Part shown: positions 52,491-60,676 of the stretch, in pieces
How the letters are laid out: each line of letters starts with the position of its first letter
Numbering within the stretch: position 1 is the first letter of the stretch
From: Botryobacter ruber
GTDB taxonomy: Bacteria; Bacteroidota; Bacteroidia; Cytophagales; Hymenobacteraceae
Reading direction: 5' to 3'
DNA length: 64,000 bases
Assembly: GCF_003347595.2 (NCBI RefSeq)
Contig: NZ_QCZK02000024.1
Coordinates: 62,001-126,000, forward strand
Notes under the pieces: generated by a model
Database searches by the model: none
Told to the model about the DNA's origin: nothing
What the model saw: only the letters and a program-made list of their open reading frames with translations
Made by a program: the position numbers and the translations under genes

Positions 52491-52519
52491 GGAGCAGTGG
52501 GTGTGGTGACAGCAGCAGT
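52491..52519 (+). repeat. Dispersed 30-bp repeat, copy 13
   Basis: GGAGCAGTGGGTGTGGTGAC variant, ending 5 bp from the stop of the 52525 gene, antisense to it. Confidence 0.85.
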
Positions 52520-52524
52520 AAACT

Positions 52525-54306
52525 TTATTTGTATTGGAGCACCTCTATTTCGAAGCCTACCACACCGGCCCGGTGCAACGGAACGATGCTGCGGTTGTAG
52601 GCATCTTCATAACTATTAAACTCCCAGATATATACCTCATCGGGTTTCTTTGCACTTTCCGGCAAAAATGGTTCCAGCAGAAGTTTCACGCCGGCTTTTC
52701 CGGCACCGGCAAACATATCATGTTCTTTTTTACTGATGATTTCGGTAATAAACATCCTGTTATGTGTGCGTTCATCGCCTTTGTAGTACATGCACACAAA
52801 GAAATAGGGACTCCTGGCAGCAGACAGCTCTTCCACTTCAGTTTTAAATATGCCATTCTCATAATCAAAATTGGCGGGATTTTCAGCTATCCGCTTCAGG
52901 GTTGGTTTGCGGTAGTCCGGCGAGGGAAGCAGTTCCGCAAAATAAAGATACTCAATGGTGTTCGGTTTGGCATTTCCATGATAGGTAAGGTGATACCCTC
53001 CTCCCTTGCACTCGCCACAGGCCTCGAAAGGCGGATAGCCGTCGGGCCTGAATATGATGGGGCTGCCATAGCACGCGCTGCAGTAGTTTAACCCGTAGCG
53101 GCCCGACTTCACGAGCTTGGTGTATTTCTCCATAAAAATCTGCTGCTTTTCTTCCAGCAGATCCAGCTCCTGCCTGGCAGTAGCCGCAACGCTGCCTCTT
53201 GCCAGTTTAGCTTCATCTATCCTGACGAAGGCATCGGCAATGGTGTGTAATCCTTCTAAAATAAAGGGGTCGCTGTTAACGCGGATGGAATCCAGTTCTT
53301 CCTGCGTCATTATTTTTAACAAGCGGTCCTCTGTCACCTGGTCGGCCATTACCTGCAGCAGGGAAGCGGAATCGCGGGCAATCTGCCAGAAATCGTTGGT
53401 TACAATGCGCCGCTTTTCTTTCGGAGCTGTAGCGGCAGGCGGCACAGTAGCAACAGGAGGAACTGCAGCTACTTCAGAAACTACAGCAGCAGTATCAGGT
53501 ACCACAGCAGCGGGATTGCTTTCTTCTTTCGGTGGCAAGGGAGGTGCTTCTGCCCACACATCGGTGGTATCGGGCAAAACAACTGCTGCACTGTCAGCCA
53601 TTCCTCCTAACGGAAGCGAAGCCGCCGCTGCCCATGCATCCGTCGTGTCGGGGCTGACAACTGTTATGCTGTCCTCCTCTTCCCGCCAGGAAAAGTCAGA
53701 CAAATCGGCCCAGGCATCAGCAGACACCGTATCGGCGGGTTGCGCAGGAAGCAGCGGGGCCGAATCCGGAGAATAAGCCGCATTACCAGGAGCAGGCACT
53801 GTAACTGCTGCCGTGTCCGGAGCGGCATCCTCCAAGGAAGAAGGAGAAGCCTGAGTCCAGGCAGCAGCCGCATTCGAATCGGCAGGTTCAGCGGAAACCC
53901 CAGGCATGTTTGGCGTATTGAGACTGCCGGCACCGGAGCTGCTGGTATCCTCTATACAGGAGCATCCTGTAGAGGAAACAATTTCGGTACGAACAAAGGC
54001 TGCAATACTGTCGGCAGGTTCCTGTTGCTTGCTTTGCCACTGCGTTTTACTGCTCAGCGTTACTTCGTCGTATAGTTCCTTACCAGCGGTAGTAGTAAAA
54101 TAAGAACGCAGTACAATTACGCAGGCAGAGTCGGGGGTCCCATTTATTTTTATTTCGTAAGCGCCACTTGCATCACTATCCGGACTTACATCAAATTTAA
54201 TCAGCACAGGGCCACAAGCAGTCATTCCTGTTTCCTGCCAGTCGGTCCATTGACCAGGTATAAGCGAATATATGCAAACTAATAGCTGAAGTAGTAAAAG
54301 TTTCAT
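52525..54306 (-). CDS. Exported protein with acidic repeats and a four-Cys motif
   Basis: A 593-residue protein with signal peptide MKLLLLQLLVCIYSLIPGQ. A small beta domain (about 20-110) resembles a C2/lectin-like fold with a Cys-rich end (GCSCIE). A low-complexity region of about 180 residues follows, made of loosely repeated PDTTDxWAxAxxLP blocks (PDTTDAWAAAASLP, PDTTDVWAEAPPLP). Next come a helical region and a DnaJ-like metal knuckle, CSACYG...ACGECKGGG, near residues 413-440. The C-terminal domain ends VGFEIEVLQYK. No family recognised. Possible periplasmic or surface protein. A 9-bp inverted repeat lies directly upstream. Confidence 0.78.
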   Translation of the reverse strand: MKLLLLQLLVCIYSLIPGQWTDWQETGMTACGPVLIKFDVSPDSDASGAYEIKINGTPDSACVIVLRSYFTTTAGKELYDEVTLSSKTQWQSKQQEPADSIAAFVRTEIVSSTGCSCIEDTSSSGAGSLNTPNMPGVSAEPADSNAAAAWTQASPSSLEDAAPDTAAVTVPAPGNAAYSPDSAPLLPAQPADTVSADAWADLSDFSWREEEDSITVVSPDTTDAWAAAASLPLGGMADSAAVVLPDTTDVWAEAPPLPPKEESNPAAVVPDTAAVVSEVAAVPPVATVPPAATAPKEKRRIVTNDFWQIARDSASLLQVMADQVTEDRLLKIMTQEELDSIRVNSDPFILEGLHTIADAFVRIDEAKLARGSVAATARQELDLLEEKQQIFMEKYTKLVKSGRYGLNYCSACYGSPIIFRPDGYPPFEACGECKGGGYHLTYHGNAKPNTIEYLYFAELLPSPDYRKPTLKRIAENPANFDYENGIFKTEVEELSAARSPYFFVCMYYKGDERTHNRMFITEIISKKEHDMFAGAGKAGVKLLLEPFLPESAKKPDEVYIWEFNSYEDAYNRSIVPLHRAGVVGFEIEVLQYK

Positions 54307-54830
54307 ATAGAAAAAGAGTATTTATAGGCTACATAAGATTAACTGAATTAGCTACTTATAAATACTGGCTTCCATGGGCAGGGTTAGTGGATTTTATATA
54401 AATATTATTCCTATATTAGGGTTTCGATATTTATTATAAAATTACAATTTTAATTACCCGGCAAGCAACTCCTTCCGCACAAAAAACACAACAAGAAAGA
54501 CAACAGAATGCACCACAGCAGACCTGGCTAGAACCGACAGAAAAGGCAAAAACAGCCACTCAAATTCCCCTATAAAAAAATTACCAATTTGCGCCACATC
54601 AATCATACAAGACTAAATAAATATTGTACAATAACATCAAGCCAAATCAACCTCCCGTTCCGGGCTAAGGTTGTTATATCAAATCGTAAAAAAGGACCTT
54701 CCATTACATGACCTCCAATAGCTAGCTTGACTGCAGTTTGGGGTAGGGGCCCTATTCAAAGCCCAAAAGATCCCCACAGGGATGACAAAGGAGGAAAAGT
54801 TTTGTGGCACTGAGTAAATACTATTTGGTA
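54307..54830. other. Gene-free gap of 524 bp
   Basis: AT-rich, no credible gene or repeat family. GTATTTATA (54318-54326) and TATAAATAC (54357-54365) form a 9-bp inverted repeat just upstream of the 52525 gene and may be an operator. Nothing else recognised. Confidence 0.5.
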
Positions 54831-56051
54831 TTACTTTCCGTCTGCATAATCCTGCAGGTAGGCAAACCGCTCGGTCAGCTTCCCGTCTTTGGCGATGGTG
54901 CCCCTGGCCAGCACCCCCTCCGCATCGCCGTTAAACAGGTGCGGGAACACGTGGTCGATGAGTTGGCGGCCAAAATCGCGGGAAGCGTTGCGCGGCAGCT
55001 CGCAGGGCAGGTTATCCACGGCCATTACCGTGATGTTACCGGGTTTGGCAAAAGGCCCCTCCAGCGCTCCTGATTCCGGATTGTAATCGTAGGCAGGATC
55101 ATCGATGGTGGCAGATCGTTTGGTGCAGGGAATGGAGCCGTTTACATCGCAGGTAATATCGGCGATCGTGTTTATCCGGAAGTCGGGCTGGCGGGTGTCT
55201 TCTTCGGTAAATAACTTAGGCGCCTGCGGGTCCCAGTAGGCGCAGGCCAGCAGCAGATCGGTTACTTTGGTAAATTTCCGGAAGGTGGACTGGTACCGCT
55301 CGGGGTGCTGGTAAAAGTCCTGCGAATCCCAGACTTCCACATCGGGGCGGGTGTTGTAGTCGCCGGAGTGGAGCTGGGCGTACACGGGCTCCTTGAACTG
55401 CTTGTACAGGTAATCGAACACGCTCACTTTCCGGATGCCCATTTTATCCAGCACCTCCATCGCACCGCCTGCTACCCTCCCGCCGCCAGTTACCGCTATT
55501 TTTATGGGCGGAAGCTTCACTTTAAAAAACTCCTCCTGCATGTCCTCCATCTCCTGGCACAGGTGCGCCGGCTTCAGGTCGAAGAGCTTCCACTTTTTAC
55601 CGTACAGCAAAATGCCGTTGTAAGCACCCACAATACCAGCATAACGCCCAAAGGCCACCAGCCGCTTTCCCTTCGCATCGGTTAAAGTCTCGTAATCTAT
55701 CAGGGTAATGTTTTTGTCGAGGATGGCACGGAGCAGTCTGGCATTCCGGGGCTGCTTTTTAATGGTGTGCGAAAAGAAAAAGTAGGTTTTGTTGGGAATC
55801 AGCTGCTCTACCGGCACCTCCTTCACGCCCATCAGGATATCGCAATCCGAGAGGTCGTGCTGCAGCGGGATGCCCAGTTCCACATACTCGGCATCCGAGA
55901 AACTGCGGACCGGGCTGGGCTGCACCACCACATGGGCATGCGGGAAGGCCTGCATGGCTTCGACACACTTTTTAGGCGTAAGCGGCACCCGTTTATCTAC
56001 CGGCACCTTGCCCTCTTTTATTATTCCGATTTTTAAGGACCGTATCTGCAT
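54831..56051 (-). CDS. Lysine/saccharopine dehydrogenase-like NAD(P) oxidoreductase
   Basis: A 406-residue enzyme of the alanine dehydrogenase/saccharopine dehydrogenase (LYS1-like) fold. N-terminal KIGIIKEGKVPVDKRVPLTPKKC is the shared substrate-domain opening. KIAVTGGGRVAGGAMEVLDKMG is the dinucleotide-binding turn. TIADITCDVNGSIPCTKRSATIDDPAYDYNP is typical of the lysine-linked subgroup. Likely acts in lysine metabolism; direction and substrate are inferred. Divergent from gcvP across a 242-bp gap. Confidence 0.85.
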   Translation of the reverse strand: MQIRSLKIGIIKEGKVPVDKRVPLTPKKCVEAMQAFPHAHVVVQPSPVRSFSDAEYVELGIPLQHDLSDCDILMGVKEVPVEQLIPNKTYFFFSHTIKKQPRNARLLRAILDKNITLIDYETLTDAKGKRLVAFGRYAGIVGAYNGILLYGKKWKLFDLKPAHLCQEMEDMQEEFFKVKLPPIKIAVTGGGRVAGGAMEVLDKMGIRKVSVFDYLYKQFKEPVYAQLHSGDYNTRPDVEVWDSQDFYQHPERYQSTFRKFTKVTDLLLACAYWDPQAPKLFTEEDTRQPDFRINTIADITCDVNGSIPCTKRSATIDDPAYDYNPESGALEGPFAKPGNITVMAVDNLPCELPRNASRDFGRQLIDHVFPHLFNGDAEGVLARGTIAKDGKLTERFAYLQDYADGK

Positions 56052-56207
56052 TTATTCTTGAATTGTTCTTTGGATTTGTGTGTTAACTAGTTTGAATGGA
56101 GCAGGAGAGACAGGTGCAACTACTATAGCCGGCTTTATGTCTGGCCAGGTGAGCACATGTACAGGATATTTCGCTTTCCGGCTTCCATTTCGTAAGCAAT
56201 TACTTAT

Positions 56208-56215
56208 TACTTTTG
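56208..56215 (+). promoter_or_regulatory. -7 element of gcvP
   Basis: TACTTTTG, exact TAnnTTTG; leader of about 70 nt to the ATG. No clear -33 TTG. No glycine-riboswitch-like structure was recognised in the leader. Confidence 0.5.
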
Positions 56216-56293
56216 CAGAAGAATTCCTGCACAGGTTTTGCGCCAGGTTTTTTCTTCATAAAACACGATTACACCCAATCAATACTTACTATT

Positions 56294-59212
56294 ATGATTT
56301 TCAGAACAAAACCTGCCGATGTTTTTAAGGAGCGCCACAACGGCCCCGATAAAGAGCAAATGCAGGATATGCTTCGCACCATAGGCGCCAACTCGCTGGA
56401 CCACCTGATCGAACAAACGGTGCCGGCTGCCATCCGCCTGAAAAAGCCGCTTAACCTGCCACCACACGGCCTTTCGGAGAAAGACTTCCTGAACAAGTTC
56501 AGCGGCATGGTGAAGCAAAACAAAGTATTCAAGTCGTACATTGGTTTAGGATATAACGATACCCTGATGCCTCCGGTTATCCTGCGGAACATACTGGAGA
56601 ACCCGGGCTGGTATACGGCTTATACGCCTTACCAGGCCGAGATTGCACAGGGCCGCCTGGAGGCGCTGATCAATTACCAGACGATGGTGATGGAGCTGAC
56701 CGGCATGGACATTGCCAATGCCTCGTTGCTGGACGAAGGCACTGCGGCTGCCGAGGCCATGACCATGTTCCACTCGCAGCGCAAAGGTACGCGCAAAAAT
56801 GCCCACCGTTTCTTTGTATCGGAGCTGTGCCTGCCCCAGACCATCGACATCCTGAAAATACGCGCCACTCCGCTGGGAATTACGCTTGAGATCGGTGACC
56901 ACCGGGAGGCGAACCTGGAGGACGAGACATTATTTGGCGCCATTGTGCAGTACCCGGCAGCCGACGGTGCTGTTTTTGATTATTCTGACTTTATAAGAAA
57001 GGCGCACGAGCAGGAAATGATGGTAGCTGTTGCGGCCGATATCCTTTCGCTTACCTTGCTTACCGCTCCGGGCGAGATGGGCGCTGATGCCGTAGTGGGT
57101 ACTACCCAGCGCTTTGGCGTGCCGATGGGCTATGGTGGTCCGCACGCAGGTTATTTTGCTACCCGCGATGCCTTCAAGCGTGTGATCCCGGGCCGTATTA
57201 TCGGGGCTTCGATCGACGCGCAGGGCAACAAGGCCTATCGCATGGCCCTGCAAACGCGCGAGCAGCACATCCGTCGCGAAAAAGCAACTTCCAATATCTG
57301 TACGGCACAGGTGCTATTGGCAGTAATCGCCGGTATGTATGCTGTGTATCATGGACCACGTAGGCTGAAGTACATTGGCCTGAATACCTATGCGCTTACC
57401 CAGCAACTGGAGAAGGGACTGAAAGCATTAGGCTTTGAGCAGCTGAACGAGTACTATTTCGACACCCTGAAAATAGCCGTGGAAATTGCCGACATGCAAA
57501 CTGCCATCCGTCAGGAAGCAGAAGCGGCAGGCATCAACTTCCGCTACTTCGGCGATAATTTTGTAGGTATTTCCCTGCACCAGAACACGGACCTGCAGGA
57601 TGTGAAAGCGATTTTGGCCGTATTTGCCAAAGTAGCCGGCAAAGCCAACGACGTGCTGACACTGGACGAGCTGCCTGGCGAAACGGACGTTACCTGGCCC
57701 GACAGCCTTATCCGTAAAAGCGCTTACCTGAAGCAGGAGATATTTAACATACACCACTCCGAGTCCGAAATCCTGCGCTACATGAAGCATCTGGAGAACA
57801 AGGACCTGTCGCTGACGCACTCCATGATTCCGCTGGGCTCCTGCACCATGAAGCTGAATGCCACTGCCGAGATGATTCCGGTAACCTGGCCCGAAATCAG
57901 CAGCCTGCATCCGTTTGCCCCGGCGTATCAAACGCAGGGTTACAAGCAGTTGTTTGATGAGTTGGAAAGCTGGCTTTGCGAGATTACCGGATTCGATGCG
58001 ATGTCGTTGCAGCCCAACTCGGGTGCCCAGGGCGAGTACGCTGGCCTGATGGTGATTCGTGCTTACCACGAATCGCGTGGCGAGGCGCACCGCAATGTGT
58101 CGCTTATTCCGTCGTCGGCACATGGCACCAACCCTGCCTCTGCCGTAATGGCGGGCATGAAAGTGGTGATTGTGAAGTGCGATGAAAAAGGAAATATTGA
58201 TGTAGCAGACCTGCGCGCCAAAGCGGAGCAGCACAAAGACAACCTCTCCTGCCTCATGGTTACCTATCCGTCTACGCACGGGGTGTACGAAGAGAGCATT
58301 ATTGAAGTCTGCCAGATTATCCACGACAACGGCGGACGTGTGTATATGGATGGCGCCAACATGAATGCGCAGGTAGGCCTTACTTCGCCTGCCACCATTG
58401 GCGCTGATGTTTGTCACCTGAACCTGCACAAGACTTTCTGCATTCCGCATGGTGGTGGCGGTCCGGGCATGGGTCCTATCGGGGTGGTAAAAGACCTGGC
58501 GCCGTTCCTGCCGGGCCACGCGGTGGTTAAAATTGGCGGCGACGAAGCCATTCATGCTGTATCTGCTGCGCCCTGGGGTTCTGCCAGCATCCTGCCTATC
58601 TCCTATGCCTACATCTCGATGATGGGTGGTGAGGGCCTGACAGAAGCAACGAAAGTGGCTATCCTGAATGCGAACTACATCAAAGCGCGACTGGAGCAGC
58701 ACTACCCGGTGCTGTACACCGGCACCAACGGCCGCTGCGCCCACGAAATGATCCTGGACTGCCGCGGCTTTAAAAAGGCAGGTATCGAGGTAGAGGATAT
58801 CGCCAAGCGCCTGATGGACTACGGCTTCCATGCGCCAACCGTGTCGTTCCCGGTAGCAGGCACGCTGATGGTGGAGCCAACGGAGTCGGAAGCACAGGAA
58901 GAGCTGGACCGTTTCTGCGAAGCGATGATTGCGATCCGGGAGGAGATACGCGAGGTAGAGGAAGGCAAAGCCGATGCGAAAAACAACGTCCTCAAGCATG
59001 CGCCGCACACGGCACAGGTGGCCTTAGCAGACAACTGGGACAGGCCCTACAGCCGCGAAAAAGCCGTTTACCCCTATGCCTACTCGCGTAATTACAAGTT
59101 CTGGCCAAGCGTCAGCCGCATCGACAGCGCTTACGGCGACCGTAACCTGATTTGCTCCTGCGCCCCGGTAGAAGCGTATAACGAAGAGAATAAAGAAATG
59201 ACTACTGTTTAA
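56294..59212 (+). CDS. gcvP: Glycine dehydrogenase (decarboxylating), P protein
   Basis: PLP enzyme of the glycine cleavage system; fused single-chain type of 972 residues. N-terminal half with [38 protein letters not shown]. The C-terminal half carries [18 protein letters not shown] and the PLP lysine in [20 protein letters not shown]. The ATG at 56294 ([17 protein letters not shown]) fits the family; the frame upstream to 56213 does not. gcvT and gcvH are elsewhere. A strong terminator follows. Confidence 0.97.
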   Translation: MIFRTKPADVFKERHNGPDKEQMQDMLRTIGANSLDHLIEQTVPAAIRLKKPLNLPPHGLSEKDFLNKFSGMVKQNKVFKSYIGLGYNDTLMPPVILRNILENPGWYTAYTPYQAEIAQGRLEALINYQTMVMELTGMDIANASLLDEGTAAAEAMTMFHSQRKGTRKNAHRFFVSELCLPQTIDILKIRATPLGITLEIGDHREANLEDETLFGAIVQYPAADGAVFDYSDFIRKAHEQEMMVAVAADILSLTLLTAPGEMGADAVVGTTQRFGVPMGYGGPHAGYFATRDAFKRVIPGRIIGASIDAQGNKAYRMALQTREQHIRREKATSNICTAQVLLAVIAGMYAVYHGPRRLKYIGLNTYALTQQLEKGLKALGFEQLNEYYFDTLKIAVEIADMQTAIRQEAEAAGINFRYFGDNFVGISLHQNTDLQDVKAILAVFAKVAGKANDVLTLDELPGETDVTWPDSLIRKSAYLKQEIFNIHHSESEILRYMKHLENKDLSLTHSMIPLGSCTMKLNATAEMIPVTWPEISSLHPFAPAYQTQGYKQLFDELESWLCEITGFDAMSLQPNSGAQGEYAGLMVIRAYHESRGEAHRNVSLIPSSAHGTNPASAVMAGMKVVIVKCDEKGNIDVADLRAKAEQHKDNLSCLMVTYPSTHGVYEESIIEVCQIIHDNGGRVYMDGANMNAQVGLTSPATIGADVCHLNLHKTFCIPHGGGGPGMGPIGVVKDLAPFLPGHAVVKIGGDEAIHAVSAAPWGSASILPISYAYISMMGGEGLTEATKVAILNANYIKARLEQHYPVLYTGTNGRCAHEMILDCRGFKKAGIEVEDIAKRLMDYGFHAPTVSFPVAGTLMVEPTESEAQEELDRFCEAMIAIREEIREVEEGKADAKNNVLKHAPHTAQVALADNWDRPYSREKAVYPYAYSRNYKFWPSVSRIDSAYGDRNLICSCAPVEAYNEENKEMTTV

Positions 59213-59235
59213 CGCAGTTTGTCTGTAACAACAGA

Positions 59236-59271
59236 AGCGCCTGGTTCCTCAAAGCCAGGCGCTTTTTTTTT
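59236..59271 (+). terminator. Terminator of gcvP
   Basis: AGCGCCTGG / CCAGGCGCT with a 10-nt loop and eight or nine T, 23 bp after the stop. Confidence 0.93.
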
Positions 59272-59300
59272 CGGATCCGGACTAAATTCCTTTCCGAAAG

Positions 59301-59334
59301 GCGGTGGCTGTGGCTGTGGTGGCAGGTGCTGCAG
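59301..59334 (+). repeat. Dispersed 30-bp repeat, copy 14
   Basis: GGCTGTGGCTGTGGTGGCAG, about 90 bp after gcvP beyond its terminator, sense orientation. Confidence 0.87.
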
Positions 59335-59410
59335 CATAAAACCCTATGCTACAACACCTTTATTGAACAATAAAGACACAAAACATAAAAATATTTATCA
59401 GTATTATTGT

Positions 59411-59439
59411 TTGATATATAGATAACTTCCTTACATTTG
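59411..59439 (+). promoter_or_regulatory. Consensus promoter of the small secreted protein gene
   Basis: TTG at 59411-59413 and TACATTTG at 59432-59439 with an 18-bp spacer, an exact fit to the Bacteroidota -33/-7 consensus. Leader about 25 nt. The cleanest promoter in the window. Confidence 0.75.
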
Positions 59440-59470
59440 CTACAACCTTTGTTATTTACCGTTTTTGGTT

Positions 59471-59794
59471 ATGAAAAAATCGCTAAAGCTGGCAGCCTTA
59501 GCGTTTCTATTTACGTTGCCTGCCCTTTCCGTTTCTGCCCAGTCCGCTACTCCCGGAGATCCCACTCCTCGGCCGGCTACTGCTGTGGCTGCTGTACCTG
59601 CCGATAACCTGCTTGCGCTTTTATCTGAAGAGGAAGCTTCTGCAGTAAGCACCTCCAACACTGCTGCTGCTGCTGCTGCAGTTACCGACAAAGAGCCTGC
59701 AACTGCCAAAAGCATGTCTGAAGAGCTGAGTGCCTGGGTCGAAAACAAACTGGCTGTTGTAAACTCGGTGAAAGGCTTAAAACGCCTGAAATAA
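59471..59794 (+). CDS. Small Ala-rich secreted protein
   Basis: A 107-residue protein with signal peptide MKKSLKLAALAFLFTLPALSVSAQ. The mature part of about 83 residues is Ala/Thr/Ser-rich, with an (Ala)6 stretch, and ends in a basic helix NSVKGLKRLK. No family recognised. ATG 59471 is preferred over TTG 59465 because it begins the signal peptide and follows the consensus promoter by a short leader. Likely well expressed. Confidence 0.75.
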   Translation: MKKSLKLAALAFLFTLPALSVSAQSATPGDPTPRPATAVAAVPADNLLALLSEEEASAVSTSNTAAAAAAVTDKEPATAKSMSEELSAWVENKLAVVNSVKGLKRLK

Positions 59795-59894
59795 CAGCTG
59801 CTGCTGTACTCTCTGCTGTTTGCCGGTTCTAAATTTAGCCCTGCTGCTTTTTGTAGCCGTATAAGGGGAAATTCAGAACTACATCCGCAGCAAC

Positions 59895-60515
59895 ATGAAG
59901 TGTACGCCTCCCGCATCTCCTGAAACAGCCCTGTTTACCCTATTTCTTTTTGCCGTGCTGTTGCTGTGCAGGTGCACCGCCCTCACCCCCATCATCCAAA
60001 ACGACTACAACCGTACGGCCAATTTCGAACACTACCGCACCTACGCCTGGCATCCGGTAGAGGGCGCCGTGGCCAGCATCGCCTACACCCCGGCCTTCAG
60101 TTCCATGATCGACCTGCGCGTGAAAGCTGCCATCGAAAGCGAGCTACTGAAGAAAGGACTGACACCCGCTACCACCCGTGCGCCCGATCTGCTTTTAGCT
60201 TATGATATTTCTGTAAACCCGACCGCAGAACTTCCGGACACGTCAGCGTTTGTCCCCGGCTTTGGGTTTGGCTATGGGTATTGGTATGGCTACCGGTATA
60301 ACTACAACTACGAAGGAATACCCACTTTCCGGAATGTGCGGGACTACGCACCCGGCACCCTCATCATCGATTTCATTGATCCTTCTTCGAATGAGCTGGT
60401 GTGGCGCGGCTGGACGGAAAGCAACCTCAACGTAACCACGTTGCAGGAGTCGAAGATCAGCAGGGCTGTGGCGCGGATTATTGCCCAGTACCCACCGCGG
60501 GGGCCGCTGCGGTAG
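59895..60515 (+). CDS. DUF4136-family lipoprotein
   Basis: A 206-residue envelope lipoprotein; the signal ends VLLLCRC with the lipobox Cys near residue 27. The mature domain shows the DUF4136 pattern: DYNRTANFEHYRTYAWHP, IDLRVKAAIESELLKKGLTP, PDLLLAYDISV, then a Gly/Tyr-rich loop (GFGFGYGYWYGYRYNYNY) and the ending GTLIIDFIDPSSNELVWRGW. Function unknown in the family. Confidence 0.88.
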   Translation: MKCTPPASPETALFTLFLFAVLLLCRCTALTPIIQNDYNRTANFEHYRTYAWHPVEGAVASIAYTPAFSSMIDLRVKAAIESELLKKGLTPATTRAPDLLLAYDISVNPTAELPDTSAFVPGFGFGYGYWYGYRYNYNYEGIPTFRNVRDYAPGTLIIDFIDPSSNELVWRGWTESNLNVTTLQESKISRAVARIIAQYPPRGPLR

Positions 60516-60523
60516 CAGGAGTT

Positions 60524-60557
60524 GAGGAGCAGTGACTGTGGTGGCTGGAGCTGCAGC
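60524..60557 (+). repeat. Dispersed 30-bp repeat, copy 15
   Basis: GAGCAGTGACTGTGGTGGC, 8 bp after the DUF4136 gene stop, sense; forms an imperfect inverted pair with copy 16 across about 65 bp. Confidence 0.87.
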
Positions 60558-60622
60558 AATCAAAGCCTTTTTTGGTGCCTAAAAGTCGTGGGTAGCAGTG
60601 CTTATGGTGCTGAAAAAGCTTT

Positions 60623-60652
60623 CTGCAGCTGCCACCACAGCCTCTGTTCCTG
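60623..60652 (-). repeat. Dispersed 30-bp repeat, copy 16
   Basis: CTGCAGCTGCCACCACAGCC, 25 bp after the TonB-dependent receptor stop, sense to it. Confidence 0.87.
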
Positions 60653-60676
60653 CCCTGGTGTTTCCTTACCTCTTCT

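Noticed and set aside
56216-56293. A glycine riboswitch in the gcvP leader
   Set aside because: The leader is only about 70 nt and shows none of the paired aptamer stems of the glycine riboswitch.
57428-59008. Open frame of over 500 codons antisense to gcvP, and similar long antisense frames over the helicase gene (13495-14592) and ccmF (1258-2133)
   Set aside because: They mirror highly biased coding sequence on the other strand, have His/Arg/Gln-rich unnatural composition and no family resemblance, while the sense proteins are unmistakable.
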